A DNA stretch of 64,000 bases from Magnolia sinica (GCF_029962835.1 NC_080582.1:20282032-20346031); one strand, 5' to 3'. Shown: positions 47,580 through 60,662, counted from the first letter of the stretch. Notes: generated by a model not told the origin, from the sequence alone. Numbers and translations are program-made.

Positions 47580-50152
47580 TGTTGGGGATTGTTCTATGGA
47601 ATCAGACAGATGAATCTAGTATATCAATTCGAGAGCACCATGAAAACACAAGAGAACACAAAGATTTAACGTGGAAAACCATTTCAGGAAAAAACCATGG
47701 CACAAAGCGACAAATCTTCACTATGTCGTAACCGCCTTAAATTTACGTGGTTCGTGCACAATTTGTATAACCTTCGACTAGCCAAACATGTTCTTCGACT
47801 GGTCGAATTTCTCGAAAGTTCCAAAATACATTGTTGCTGGACTTTCACCCGAACTTTCTCGGGCTAGTCGAATTTCCTCAGATTTACGACATTTGTTAAC
47901 AACAATCTCCACCATGTTTTCAATCTTCAAACGTGTAGATTCTTAACATCTTCTCTTATCTCTGCCTCGTATCATAGTTTCATCAGTGCTTCTCGTATAT
48001 AATCCGTCTTTCTTTTATGTCATAGCCAAGCCTAGAGAAATTGCACAGAACTTAAACTTCGCTATAGGAATGACCTTGGTAAGCATGTCTGCTGGATTCA
48101 CGTTGGTGTGAATCTTCTCCAGAGTTACACCTCCTTTTTCAAGCACCTGTCGAATAAAGTAGTGATGAACATCAATGTGTTTAGTACAATAGTGATAAAC
48201 GAAATTTAATTTTAGCCAAATTTATAGCCTTTTCACTGTCACAATTAACAGGCACGGCTTCCTACTGAAGTCCCAACCGATTTATCATGCCTCTCAACAA
48301 AACACCTTCCTTAAATGCTTCTGTCACTAACATATACTTCGCTTCGGTCATGGAAAGAGCCACCATGAACTGAAGCTTCGACATCCAACTAATTGCTCCA
48401 CCCGCTAGTACAAATGAGCAACTAAAAGTCGACTTCCTATAGTCCACATTGCTTGTGTAATATGAATCCACATAGCCTACCAACTTTATCCCTATCTTTT
48501 CAAAAGTTAAGACATAGTCTTTTGTACCTCGAATGTATCGAAGTAGCCATTTCATCACTTCCCAATGTTCCTTATCGGGTTTTGACATGTATCTGCTCAC
48601 ACACCGACTGCCTGTGAAATATCTGGTCTCATACAGACTATGGTATACATTAAACTGTCAGTCACATTCGAATAAGGCACATAAGACATAATCTGTTTTT
48701 TCTCAATTGATTTAAGACATTGTTCTGAGGAAAGCTTGAAGTGAGCCGCATGGGGAACGCTCACCGACTTAGCATGGTTCATCCCATACTTGATCAGCAC
48801 CTTTTCAAGGTATTCTACCTGTGATAACCAAAGTCTACTCCTCTTCTTGTTTCTATGAATATCTATGCCGAGAACCTTTTTTGCAGCCCCCAGATCTTTC
48901 ATCTTGAATGTCCCTTATATTAATCGAGTCTTCAGTATGTTGATTTTAAACATATTATGACTGACGATTAATATATCATCAACATACAATACTAGGATGA
49001 TGAAATTGTCATTCCTCAGTATCTTGTAATATACACAGTGATCGTATTCACTTCGAGTAAACTTCTCACTCAACATGAAAGAATCAAATTTTTTATACCA
49101 CTGCCTAGGCGACTATTTCAGGTTGTACAATGATCTCATTAACCTGCAAACTTTTTTCTCTGCCCCTTTAACTTCATAGCCCTCTGGTTGCTTTATGTAG
49201 ATTTGTTCTCCCAACTTCCTGTACGGGAATCTGATGGATACTTGCTTAACCATAGATGCAAATATCTATCTAAAGTCGATTCTTTCTCTTTGAGCATACC
49301 CCTTCGCTACCAACCTTACTTTGTATCTATCCTGTTTTCTTTTAAATAACCACTTGTATCCAATCGCTTTTCGCCCACTCGAAGCACCACCAGCTCCCAT
49401 GTGTGGTTTTTATGCAACGAGTCCATTTCATCATCCATAACTGCCTTTCACTTTTCTACATCAAGCTCATCAAGAGCCTCATGAATAGTTAACAAGTCCC
49501 CTCATCTGTAATGAGGGCATATACGATATTAGAGTCATCTCTATATCTTGTCGGTAACCTGCGATCACGCGGTGGGTTCCTTCTCATAGGTAACTACACT
49601 TGTTGGGATTGTTCTGCGGAATCACACAGAGACGAATCTAGGATAATAATCTAAGAGCACCAAGCAAACATAAGAGAATACAAAGATTTAACGTGGAAAA
49701 CCCTTTCGGGAAAAAATCACGGCATAAGGCGACAGATCTTAATTACAAAGAGAAAGGACTTACTTGATTCGAACAACCTCGAATCTCACCCTTGCTACAC
49801 CCTTTGAAACCCTAGAACCCTTTTTAGAAACCCTTGGAGTACTTTTAAGAAGCCTTAGAATATCTTAGAAAGACCCTAGAAACTCTTATTTATAGTTGGG
49901 AAACTTCAACTTTCGCACCGACTTGGAATAGTTTGGAAACCGCCTCAAATTTACACAGTCTACGCACAATCTGTGTAACCTTCGACTAGTTAAACTAGAG
50001 CTTAGGCTAGTCAAAGGTATTTTGACTAGTCGAACCTGTCATTTGACTGGTTGAATTTCTCGAAACTTCCAAAATACATTGTTGTTGGACTTTCACCCAA
50101 ACTTTCTCGAGCTAGTCAAATTTCCTCATATTTAAGACATCTGTTAACAACA
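47580..50152 (-). mobile_element. Ty1/copia retrotransposon, internally deleted
   Basis: Perfect target duplication CATGG (47575-47579 and 50153-50157). Copy A of the host segment has the unoccupied site 'ccacaacatagatggg'. LTRs are 47580-47904 (shortened by about 220 bp) and 49601-50152; both start TGTTGGG(G)ATTGTTCT and end '..tgttaacaaca'. Coding is on the minus strand, so the right LTR is the 5' one. Pol sequence begins immediately against it with no primer site, gag, protease or most of integrase. Confidence 0.93.
48100..49560 (-). pseudogene. copia reverse transcriptase-RNase H remnant
   Basis: Right to left: the end of integrase and the start of RT (49560-48903, several stops) with YVDD at about 48986-48975. 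Next is the connection domain in an open frame at 48902-48597 (MKDLGAAKKVLGIDIHRNKK..). RNase H follows in an open frame at 48600-48262 (ISWMSKLQFMVALSMTEAKY), then decayed text through NPADMLTK near 48090. Best matched in style to the Tork-like copia group. Inactive. Confidence 0.88.
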
Positions 50153-50157
50153 CATGG

Positions 50158-50563
50158 ATGGGCTAAAACTCAAAATTTTGCAATAATGAGTTGTTTCAAG
50201 ATATTCCATTTATATTTACTGTAGATTTTGCTGGATGTCCTAAAAATGGTGGTCGAATGATATTTACTGGCTTCCAAATCAGCGTGAATTCCGGGTTATT
50301 TATTTATTTAAGAGGAGTTGTATTCAATATGATCAAAGGACTTGTATAGATTGAGTGCAAAAAATGACTTTATTAAGTTTCCCTAATCATTCCTAGACCC
50401 GTATGATCGAGCGGTAGCTCCCCCTCTGAATCCTTGGTTGTGGACAATTGAAGAGGCAGCCAACGGATTGAACGACCTGGATCACCACGGTAAATGCCAT
50501 ACATATTTATTGTTTGGTTGTTTCAGTTTAATCGTAATCACACTGCAAATTATCATAATGCTA
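50158..50563. other. Copy B of the segmental duplication, second part
   Basis: Aligns with copy A at 35380-35660 ('aaaatggtggtcgaatg', 'tggacaattgaagaggc', 'attgtttggttgtttcag'), with an extra stretch of about 130 bp near 50300-50430 absent from copy A. No gene. Confidence 0.65.
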
Positions 50564-51865
50564 TTTTTATTTTTTATTTTTATTTTTAAAGAAAGAGCAA
50601 AGCTCCCGCTAAATACATGGGGCCGTCATGGCATAAAAAACCATCATATACGGTAGAAAAACATAAACGCAAAAGGGAGGAAACCCATGAGCTGACACTC
50701 AAGCCTCTCTTAAACAACCAAGGCCAATTCGATCAAGAAAGAGGATCCCACAAATTGCTCTAGGGAGATCATTAAGATTCTTAAAAACAAAAAAACAAAA
50801 AACAAAAAAAAAAAAAAAAACAAAAGAAAAGAAAAAAAACAAAAACTTTTATAATAAAAATCACTTCCCAAGCGGGCCAAGCCGTTTGCGATACCATTGA
50901 CCTCTCTAGGCACATAAGATATGATCACTTCCCCCATATCTTTGAAAGAGATGCAATCAGGGCCCACCAGTACCACAAAATCCAATTGGATGGACGATCC
51001 TTGTTGAGGATTCTCACCACAATTTGGGAATCACTCTCAACGACGATCTTAGTGAATCCATAATCAATACAAAGTGAAAGTCCCTCAACTATAGCTTTAA
51101 TCTCAGCTCTGATGTTCGAACCCAACCCATATCCATTGGAGAAAGCAAATAAGAGATCACCGTTCCTACATCTACACACTCCACCGCCAAACAGCCCGGG
51201 TTTCCCGTGCAGACCCATCCAAGTTTATTTTCACCCATCCCTCCAAGGCCTTTCCCATTTCAAAAGCGAGAAAGCTTTGCATTTCTGGGACCTCACTTTA
51301 ATCCCCAACACTTGAAAGGCCATCTGGCTGGAAAAATGTCTCTCCTTGGCATGAGGGAGGGATGGACTTGATGCCCTTAACCACCATTTAACTCTCAAGA
51401 TGATTCTCCCCACGGTACCTATCAAATCTCTGCCTATTCCTCTCTAACCAAGTCTCCCATAATATGATACGGTGCGAGGAGGAAAGGCAGTCCTCAACAG
51501 AGGCCCCCCTCCACCATTGGGAAGCCCTTCCCAACGCTGACTGACCATCTATAAAAGAAATATAAAAAATACTTCTGAAGTATCTCCATACTTTGGTTGC
51601 AAGATCTCGTGAACAAGTGATCAATGTCTTCCCTGCCTGGACTCTTCTCAATCTCGCAGCAGACACATTTAGAAGCCAAGCGAATTACTCTTTATTGAAT
51701 TCTACCATCTACTGTCACCGCAGTGTATGAGCTTCCTGGAGAAAATCACAATCTTTGGTGGCATTTTGGAATGCCAAACCTTTGCCCACCCTCTTCTCTC
51801 AGCTGACTATCTGCACAAATTCCAGACAGATTTAAGAAAGAACACCCCTTTAGCCTTCAGGGAAA
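50564..51865 (-). mobile_element. 5'-truncated LINE (L1-type)
   Basis: The T-rich run from 50564 is the poly(A) tail on the minus strand. The right limit is inferred from where alignment with copy A resumes ('aatgcaattggctgac' against 'aatgcaattcacgg'). I could not identify a clean target duplication. It contains the zinc-finger and RNase H end of a non-LTR retrotransposon. Confidence 0.8.
50710..51666 (-). pseudogene. LINE ORF2 C-terminal remnant (zf-RVT and RNase H)
   Basis: 51666-51388 matches the zinc-binding region after reverse transcriptase (RASQWWRGASVEDCL, IILWETWLERNRQRF). 51218-50925 is RNase H (GGVCRCRNGDLLFAFSNGYG, NIRAEIKAIVEGLSL, VVESDSQIVV), continuing at 50985-50860 with SYVPREVNGIANGLARLG. 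The frames are shifted relative to each other, so it is not functional. Confidence 0.87.
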
Positions 51866-52711
51866 TACAAAATGCAATTGGCTGACCCACGTAATTAAAT
51901 TCTCTTCTGGTCATCAATCTCGTCCAGCCATGGACACGTTCTGCCACAACTAAGGCTGTCCACTCATTTGGTTGGTCTCACATCCATGTGAAAAAAGAGA
52001 ACTATCACCTATACAGGCAATGGTACCATAACTTGTGGTGCTGTACCATCCTCCCGTCAACATGTTAATACTTGTGCTGGACATCTGTACCATGAAATTA
52101 TTATAGCCTAAAGGGAAGATTACAAGGCTAAAAAACTGGGTCCATCAGTTCATCCATGCGGGCCACAATGTTGGAATCAATGGACTACCAATGGTCTGAC
52201 ATAAATCTAGGCGTGGCGAACCATGTCAGTGACTCAGTGGATCAATGTGATTTTTGAGAAGGGCGATTTGCATGTTGGGGCTACGGTTTTCATTTCACAG
52301 ATGTTCTACATAAGTGGAATGTAGTGGAAAAGATGGTACAATGTTGGATGCAGACGATCAGGTCTCTAATAGAATATGACAAGGGAAAGAAAATGAACAA
52401 TTCATTTATGATGAAAGGCCACCCATTTTTACCCAATTAAAAGTAACCACTTAAAAATCTCTTCTTCAAATGTCAGCACCCATGTTTTGAGACGTCTATT
52501 TATTTATCACCTACAATGAATTCCAATCGTTATCCGACCTTCCCGACCTCATCAAAGGCCTCCTTTTCCTGGACAAGCTAGGTCTAGGCTACTTGCGTGA
52601 GTTATAATAGGCAATGTCGTCTCGAGTTCATTTGTGGGCCTGCCTCTCATTTTTTGCTGGCAAGTCCCACCATACACTATACAATTCCTTTTGGAATATA
52701 CATGAAGACAA

Positions 52712-52747
<36 letters not shown>

Positions 52748-52906
52748 AACTAATTAGCCTATTTATAAAAATAACAAAAAAAAAAAAAACCCATAAAAGT
52801 GGTCATATCTTTGATCTTTGCACATTTTAATGGAAGGATCGGTCCTGATTATTGTCCACCTACTTTTAAATGGTCTACATCGCTGTCCACTATCTTAGAA
52901 TAGTCC
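51866..52906. other. Copy B of the segmental duplication, third part
   Basis: Aligns with copy A at 35690-36495 ('gccacaactaaggctg', 'ccataacttgtggtgctgta', 'atgtcagcacccat'). It contains poly(A) tracts at 52716-52745 and 52775-52789. No gene. Confidence 0.65.
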
Positions 52907-55900
52907 CAATCTGTCACGCCCCAGACTCGGTAACCAGACTCATAAGGAACCCGATGGCCGGTTCTGGCCGCAACAGCCTCCATAGTACCCCATTCTGGGC
53001 TCCTGAGACAGGTTCTGATCCTGGGATCCTACAAGGAGGATTTCCATAACAGTATGATCATTTTCGATGCGAGCATACCCAAGATCACAACAAGTACATC
53101 TGGAAATAACAAATGATACACATTACAAAATCCACTAAGAATTTGAACTTTTACAAGTTTACATCAGGTTCAAAAGAACACACATAAGGTAATAGGGAAA
53201 GCAACACTGGGGTCCTTAAGCTCGACTTTACTCTACGCTCTGCTGCTACGACACTTACCTAGAGTCTCCTGCACGTATCAATCGTGCATAAGCTTATAGA
53301 ATTTTAGAGGGTGGTGTAAGTGTGTGATAATGGTGCACAGAAGAATAGTAGGAGGTACAAGGAGAGAAACATGCTCAATGAGAATATCACTAGCCTTATC
53401 AAGGCTTATCATGAATACCATGCAATGGGTACTGGGCGCCATACTAAGGCAATGCATGAAAGGCTTATATGGCCAATGCTAATGCGATGCAAGTAATGTC
53501 AGTGCCCAAATTCAAACCACATGTTAAGTACGTTTCCAATCATAAAGTAATCACCAGGGTCCATTACACTGCTAAATGACTGCCGCTCTATAGACCCGCA
53601 CAGTCAAACGAGCGTAAGAGACCTCACTACCCGCCTGTGGACAGTTAATCACCAACAAGGCCTGAAGGTAGCAGACCCATTTCACGAGCTGGTCAGACTC
53701 AGCCTAATAATGCCCTCCCTCACAGGCCGATAAGGCCACATCCCTGCCCAACTGACTACATGACAGTGGGAGTCGCGGCCTAACAGTATAAGGCCCTCAT
53801 GCGCACATAGTTTCCAATCGGTCACGGTGTTGGGGCATTACCTTGGTACCATGGAAGTTCTAGAAATTTCACCCATGGGCATCCTATGCACCTGGTATGC
53901 TCAAGTAATATTTTTAATGTCCATATATACGGTCATCCACGAATGTCCCTGTGGAGGCAAGGCCCTAGTGAAGCAAGGGCGGTTTCATCATGAAATGTGA
54001 TGCCAGTGCATGAGTCATACATACAAATCATCCATTAGCTGCAGGCACACAATGTGCATGAGGGGAGAAACTCCATCCCTCAATGACTACCACACAATGC
54101 AATCAATTCATACAGATGGTGCATATGGGTCATAAAAATGTAAGTGTATTACCTATGGAATATGGAATCCCCCGTCCTAAGGAGGGTCAAGGTCTAGGCA
54201 CATGGACAGGTATTCTAAGAAGAAGAGAAGTTCTTTATTGGGGGCCCAGTAACTTGGGATGGCCCACAAGCTAAGAGAGAGCCATGGCCCTAAAGAGGGA
54301 CGGTCTTAGCCAACCCAAGGTGGGCCTTTAACCACCTAAAAAGGCCTCTATGGGCCTACCTTAGGGCCACCAAGGAGGACATCCAACCTCAACTGGGTCC
54401 CAAAAAGGTAGCCCGCTATGTAAATGATAAGAGATCTAAGGTCTAAGCAATGTATAGTCTAATAGGCCATACCCCAAGCCCAAATTATAGGCCATGAAGT
54501 GGGCCCTCAAGTGAGGTTTGGGCCCAGCCATAAGGATCATGGGTTCACTCATTGTGGTGGGCCTAATGGGCAGCCCATTATCCTAACATATGGGAAATCC
54601 TTATATTTAACACAAGTAAGTTGGGCCTCGCATCTCGGCCCAAGTATGGATTTATTATAGTGGGCAAGCAAGGGCCCAACTACTTGAGTATTTGGCCCAT
54701 AAGACCCATCACAATGGCGTGGTAAATATAGGAACCAAGGGTCCAACGGGCCTATCAAAAGTTCCAACCCAACCAAGGCTATAAGGCCCATTTACTAGAA
54801 GATTAGCCCGAGAAGAATCCAATTAGAATGAGCCCTTAATCATGCACTAATTAAGCCCAAGAATAAAATTAAAATGGCAATATAACTGACTTGAATCCTC
54901 CTCAAATCTAGTGGGCCATACTTCCCCAAGACAGACATTTATGGGGTGGCAACATTGGGCCCATTGCTGAATTTCCAGCCCACCCGCTTTCTGGGTTTGT
55001 TGGAGTCCAGCAAATAAATAAATTAATTTATAGTATTTATTTTCTGATTACCCACACACATCACTGTGGGTCCCACTAGATGAGAGGGGAATGCACAACA
55101 CACACTAGGAGTGGGCCATGCTGTTGGAATACAGGCCCAACAACAGCCCAAGGTAGGGGCGTCCCATGATGGGTAGTCCTACGGGCATGCATATTTGGCC
55201 CAAAACTGACCTAAATTTACAGGCCACACCAAGGTCAGCTCGAAGGTCCGTTGGGTCTAAACTTTTGTAGATTGACACTTCCATGGGTGGGTCACACCCT
55301 CAAAAAATTTCAGAATTTTTGGATATTCTTATGTATTTTAATTAATTTAAATAAAACAGTCTGTCCAAAAAATTGGACTGACCTGGACGTCCCAATGTGG
55401 TGGGCCAGTCCGGCCCTTTTCACGGTGCGCACAGGGGTACATTGGCCATAAAAATTGGTAGGTAGGTCCCACCATGGGTGGAACACACCTTCAAAAAAAT
55501 TCAGAATTTTATGATACTCAAAAGTATTTTAATTAATTTGAAGAACACAATTTGTCCAGGGTGAAATATTGCTGGAATATAATTGTCCTGAATTTGGGCA
55601 ATCCAATGGGTGGGTTCTGGGCCTCCAAAATTCTTGAAATTTGGACCCAAGGTCTCTCATCAAGCCTATAATAAGGTGGGCCTAGAAATATAGCCCATCT
55701 TCTTAGAATGTATTTTTAAAATTTTATTTTTTATAGGACTATGCTGCTGGACTGCACAGAAGAAAATTTTGGCAGTCTAGTATGTTGGCCCACCCCTTTG
55801 GATGCTCGAATGGGATTCATTGGCCCTGAAATTGTGTACGTAGGTCCTAACATGGGTGGGACATCTCCCTACAAAAATTTAAAATTTTTGGGATAATAAA

Positions 55901-56626
55901 AATATTTTATTTAACTCCTGCAATTTATGGACAGCAGGGTTGTAAATAAAATTCTGCTGCTAAAAAAAATGTTACTGGTCCCATCTTGCACGCCCAATGG
56001 GGTGGGCCCAGGCCTACCAAATCAAAGGGAAAATGGGTGGATTTCATGCACTCATAGATAGATAACAAATGGGGCCCACCGGAGTGGCCCACTATCCCTA
56101 AAACTAAGATAATACATGAGTATTTTCTGCATGTAGGACTGCTAGAAAGTTCAGAAAATTTGGACCGTCCACCCCTCTTGGGCCCACTCCATGGAGCTCA
56201 AATTAAGGGTGAATGGTGTGGGATCCATCCTACATTAAGGTGGGGTCCACACCTCAGAGAATATCAAAAAAATTTTGGAAGAAAGCATTGTGAACTGGCC
56301 TTGCAACAACATACAAACTATACAACAATGGGCCTGAAATCTGGACAACAACATGTTGTTGTCCATTTCCAGCCCATTGTAAAATAAATGGAGAGATTAA
56401 AGCTTAGATTCAACAAAATGGGGTCCACCTAGATGGGCCACATATACTTCAGACCCAAGTCCCTTACAAAATCAACCAAGAAATCAAGCTGTAGTGGCCA
56501 TCCAACCCATGTAAACCGGATAGGCTTGGACATCCAGCAGGTGGGCCTGGATGTCCCAAAAATCTAGACGGTCTGGAATTTATGGACACATCAGGTGGGC
56601 CACATACATCAGGGACAAATGAGGGA

Positions 56627-56627
<1 letters not shown>

Positions 56628-56679
<52 letters not shown>
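56628..56679. repeat. (GA)n microsatellite
   Basis: About 25 GA units inside the long LTR-like insertion. Confidence 0.95.
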
Positions 56680-56682
<3 letters not shown>

Positions 56683-57209
56683 CGACCATAGGGAGGACTC
56701 CGCCACAATGAGTCCTCCACAACAATCACAACCACATTTACATGATCATGGGTCCCATGCAAGCATGGGCCTTTACAAAAATCAGGAATTTGAGGTGGGA
56801 ATACCATCCCCACCATGGATCTAGGGTCTAGGTGACCCACAAACCTATAAATCAAAGGGAAATCTCATGATGGGGTCCATAAAGAATGGCCCCATCATGG
56901 CAATCATGGATGCATAAAGTTGGTTGTTGGCCACACTCATGGAGTTGACCCCCACCATTGATTGGTGGGTCCTACACACTCCCAATCAAATGAAAAAGGT
57001 TCATGCAAGACTAAAGGAAAGAGACTAATCCTATGGGTCACCTACCTCAAAGCTTATCCTCCTTCTTCCACACTTGGGTTCTATAGCTCCAATGGTGAAG
57101 TTTTGATGGTTGAGATGGGTTTTTGAGGGTTAGATTGAGAGATATCTAGCTTGAAAGGGGCTGGAGAATTTGGAGATTTTTGGAGGAAGGTTGCTAGCTA
57201 GAAATGAGA

Positions 57210-57210
<1 letters not shown>

Positions 57211-57257
<47 letters not shown>
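57211..57257. repeat. (GA)n microsatellite
   Basis: About 23 GA units, 0.5 kb from the right end of the long LTR-like insertion. Confidence 0.95.
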
Positions 57258-57259
<2 letters not shown>

Positions 57260-57741
57260 ATGATGGGTTTGTTAGGGAATCCATCATTACCATAGGGAGG
57301 AGTTTACAAAGTTATAGGTTAGACTAGGCCTCTTGGTGGTGTTTGTGGTTAGTGGTGTTAGTTATGGATCTTTGTGTAGTGTGTGGGTAGTGTACCTTGG
57401 AACTTGTGCCAAGGATGATGGTGGTCCACTTGCATTCCACCTAAGTGGGCCACATGATCAATGGTCATATAATGAAATGTACACAACTTTTGATCTACAT
57501 ATCGGATTTATGCGCGAGATACAGCGTTGGAATCATGGCGAACATGCGATCGTAATGGCATAGGTCTTGGGTCAATCCGAGTTGGGTTTACGTGACCAAA
57601 ATCAAAGATAACCACAAACACTATCTGAGGGTCGTGGGTCGCTAGAATTTGACCGGTAGGACCGCGAGACCAAAATGAACGAGATGCATACTCACACACA
57701 CACATGCACACATGCGAACTCAGGTCGGGTCTCATATAATC

Positions 57742-58578
57742 TCTATCTACATGCTGTTGAATGGTCCAGATTGCTATTCATAGTAATCAATTCTTAAGGT
57801 CATTTTTGTCATTTTCATAAATTGGCTAGGGACTTGGATTTGAGTGCAAGTATTAAAATAAACAAATCCTCAAAATATGAATGGTGACTTCTAAGAGTGC
57901 AGATCACCCATGTTGAAGATACAAGAAATAACAGTGCCCGCCCTTATCACTGGTCCAAGTCATTTCTGATGACTCCACCTCACAAAATAAGCTGAATTTC
58001 TCTCCCCGATGGATTGGGTGGTTCACAACACAACTTTTAACACCTGGAACTTCTCCGGGCCAACAACTTTTGTGGCACTCACGCATTGGCATGGCTGGCC
58101 TACAATCCCTGTGGGTTGTATATGGTAATTTATGCAATGGGTGGTCTAGTCACGTAGGCCCCACCATCATATATTTCAAACATCTACTCCAATCATCAGT
58201 TGATTAGTCTAATTTTAGTCATTTTACTGAAAAACCAGCCACATCCATGATTTAGTGGACCTCACGAATAAAAATATTATATAAGGTGATGCTCGCCCTC
58301 CAAATTATTTTACTTATTGTGGCCTGCCTAAATCACGAATAGGCTTAATCCTTTGCCTCTAGGCCTAAATTGTTGTGTGGTATCTAGTGTTTCGTGTGGA
58401 TTTCAGATAATCAATATGGTGAGCCCTATAAAAAATCAACAGTGCACGTCTTTCTCTCAACCACTTCCTTTGGTATCACCCACCTCAATGTGAATCACAG
58501 TGTCAGCTCAATTTTTTGGCCTCAAGCCTAACATGGGATGACACATGTACGGGTTAAAGTGGATTTCATGTACACACC
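57742..58578. other. Copy B of the segmental duplication, last part, then non-coding
   Basis: The first 150 bp align with copy A at 36510-36660 ('tccatagtaataaactctta' against 'ttcatagtaatcaattctta'). Beyond about 57900 I see no similarity and no gene. Confidence 0.55.
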
Positions 58579-58594
58579 ATGGTACACTATCAAA

Positions 58595-60662
58595 CCAAGC
58601 TGCCATGGTTGGAAGGTGAGTTTCCTAAACCAAGCTGCCAGGAGCGTCCTCATTAGGCATGTCCTCTTGGGCATCCCTATCCACACCCTTGCAACAATTG
58701 AGGTCCCTAAAAAGACTCTAGCCACCCTGGAAGCTGGGTTTGCTGACTTCTTCTGGGGATGAACGGAAGGTAAAAAGAATTTTCACTAGATAAGTTGAGT
58801 AAAATCGTGTCCCCAACAATAGAAGGTGGGTTGGGAATAAAAAGCTTAAAAGATGTTGCGGCAGCCCTGAGGTTGAAAAGAGCCTGGACCATCTTCTTCA
58901 ACCACGACAGCAGCCTCTGGGCTAAATTCATGAGGTCTAAGTATGCAGTTGATGGCAACCAAGTTGCCTCCATCCAATGGCAGTAGGATTCCCCTGCCTG
59001 GAAGAAGTTAAGAATTCTAGTGGACCTCCTTTTGGACCACTCGCGGCTGCTTGTGGGGAATGGGAACAACAGTTTCTGGTGTGTGAATTGGTCAGGCTTG
59101 GGACCTCTTACGCGATGGAACCAAGGGAGTGTCCCCCCTCAATCTCAAAAAACTGTTGGTTAGAGATTTCATTGGACCAGAGGGTCCTTTAATCAACGTC
59201 CCTTTCCTAGCCTCACTTCCTCCTTCTGTTCGTCAGCATGTCATAGCAAAGGGTATTGCGCTGAACCAGTAGGATGATCTCCCAGTTTGGGCTGAGGAGA
59301 AGTCAGGCAGGTTCATGGTAAAATCGGCTTGGCATCTCATCCACACCCATGGCCAATCGTGTACTTGGGCCAGGTGGGTGTGGCACGCTTTCCAGCCTCC
59401 TAAGATCGGGATGTTCGTCTGGAAGATTCTAAACAAGGTCGTTCTAGTTGACACCAGAGTCAAAAGAAAGGGTGTGCACTTGGCCTCTTCATGCGTCTGT
59501 TGTGCCCAGTCGGGCCACAAGGAGGAATCCATTGATCACCTCTTCGTTTCGGGGGATCTTGCCTATGCAGTTTGGGCCCACTTCTCCCACATTCTTTCGA
59601 TAGACCTCATCCCCAACCAATCAACGGCTACCAGATCCTTCCAATGGTGGGATGTAGCTAGCAACGGTTCCTTTTTGGGTGTCCTCAGAGGACTGACCCC
59701 TACCCTGATCCTATGGGAAGTTTGGAAGTGCAGAAACTCCATGCGGTTTGATGGGGTCCATTCCAGCGCCTCGGATGTCATTCATCAGGTTAGGACCTAG
59801 CTGGTTAAACTGGCGACCATTTTTCCTCTCCCCGGGTGTAGAAACTAGGCAGACAGAGAAGCCCTGGCTGATCTCCATCTCCCTCAGGGCATGAGGCCTC
59901 TTCACTCATTCTCTTTTGTGAAATGGAGCCGCCCAAACCCAGGCCGTTTCAAGCTAAATGTTGATGGCTCTTCCAGAGGTAATCCAGGCCCATCAGGATC
60001 TGGCAGTGTCTGTCGTGACGATAAGGGTGACTTCAAGTTCGCCTTCTCTAAGGGCTATGGTCAGGGATCCAGCTTCTTGGCGGAGGTGAAGGCAGTCATT
60101 GACGGCCTATCCATCTGTTTCGATAAAGGACTCAGATTGATTGATGTGGAAAGTGACTCCATTGCTGTAGTTGATTTTTTCTCAAGCCTGGGAGATGCGC
60201 CCTAGCGAGTGTTTTATTTGAAGAAGAAGTTTGAGTCTTTTCAGGCCTTGGGATCGTTGTTCATTAAGCATGTTCCATGAGAAGCTAATCGAGTTGCTAA
60301 TAGCCTAGTCCGCTGGGCTAGCGCCAACCAACAATTCGACCTCTTTGGGCACCCCTCTCAGATCCCCTTCCTTTCGCGAGGTGAGTTGGTCTTGGATAGG
60401 TCTGGTTTGGGTGGGGTGCGAATCTCCTAGCAGCCTTTTTGTGTTTTTGCTTTTTTGGTTAGTTCTTTACGATAGGTTGGCCTACTTTATGTCGGGCCTC
60501 CCTGAATGTGCAGTTTCTTGTCGGGGCGTCAGGATCTTTTTGTTAGCCTGGCCTCCCTTTTCTGTATAGCATTTTGGCTTATCAATGATATTAGGGGGGA
60601 GTGCTCCCCATTTGGCAAAAAAAGAAAAAAAAAACTATCCTTGAAGTTTAATTGAAAAAAAA
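58595..60662 (+). mobile_element. 5'-truncated LINE (L1-type) with perfect target duplication
   Basis: ATGGTACACTATCAAA occurs at 58579-58594 and again at 60663-60678, a perfect 16-bp duplication. The right end is A-rich (60619-60662), as expected for a poly(A) tail. It encodes the last third of ORF2 in the plus direction. The clean duplication suggests that this is one of the younger insertions here. Confidence 0.95.
58600..60205 (+). pseudogene. LINE ORF2 C-terminal remnant (RT thumb, zf-RVT, RNase H)
   Basis: In order: GWKVSFLNQAARSVLIRHVL..GFADFFWG (58607-58760) is the end of reverse transcriptase. IEGGLGIKSLKDVAAALRLK (58819-58880) is the next conserved block. 59315-59800 is the zinc-binding domain with CVCCAQSGHKEESIDHLFVS and a long open frame. 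59891-60205 is RNase H with FKLNVDGSSRGNPGPSGSG and VESDSIAVVDFF. At least four frame changes or stops separate the blocks. 5' truncation removed the endonuclease and catalytic RT core. Confidence 0.9.

Larger units (their letters stand above)
52912..57736 (+). mobile_element. Very long solo LTR (gypsy, Tekay/Del-like), about 4.8 kb
   Basis: Starts TGTCACGCCCCAGACTCGG and ends '..gggtctcata', with CAATC (52907-52911) and TAATC (57737-57741) as a 5-bp duplication with one change. Copy A reads through this point ('ggtcccaatccttataaacg'), so the insertion limits are set by alignment. No second LTR, primer site or pol is found, hence a solo LTR, unusually long. Two GA microsatellites and 'tgggccca'-rich DNA lie inside. 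A different, unrecognised element type cannot be excluded. Confidence 0.65.

Noticed and set aside
58060-58110. HWHG-like residues in a plus-strand frame, suggesting another laccase exon
   Set aside because: The surrounding residues do not match laccase, no splice sites fit, and the frame is short. Chance match.
57904-58137. 77-codon minus-strand frame with several Cys/His residues
   Set aside because: No coherent zinc-binding spacing and no family resemblance; non-coding flank of the segmental duplication.
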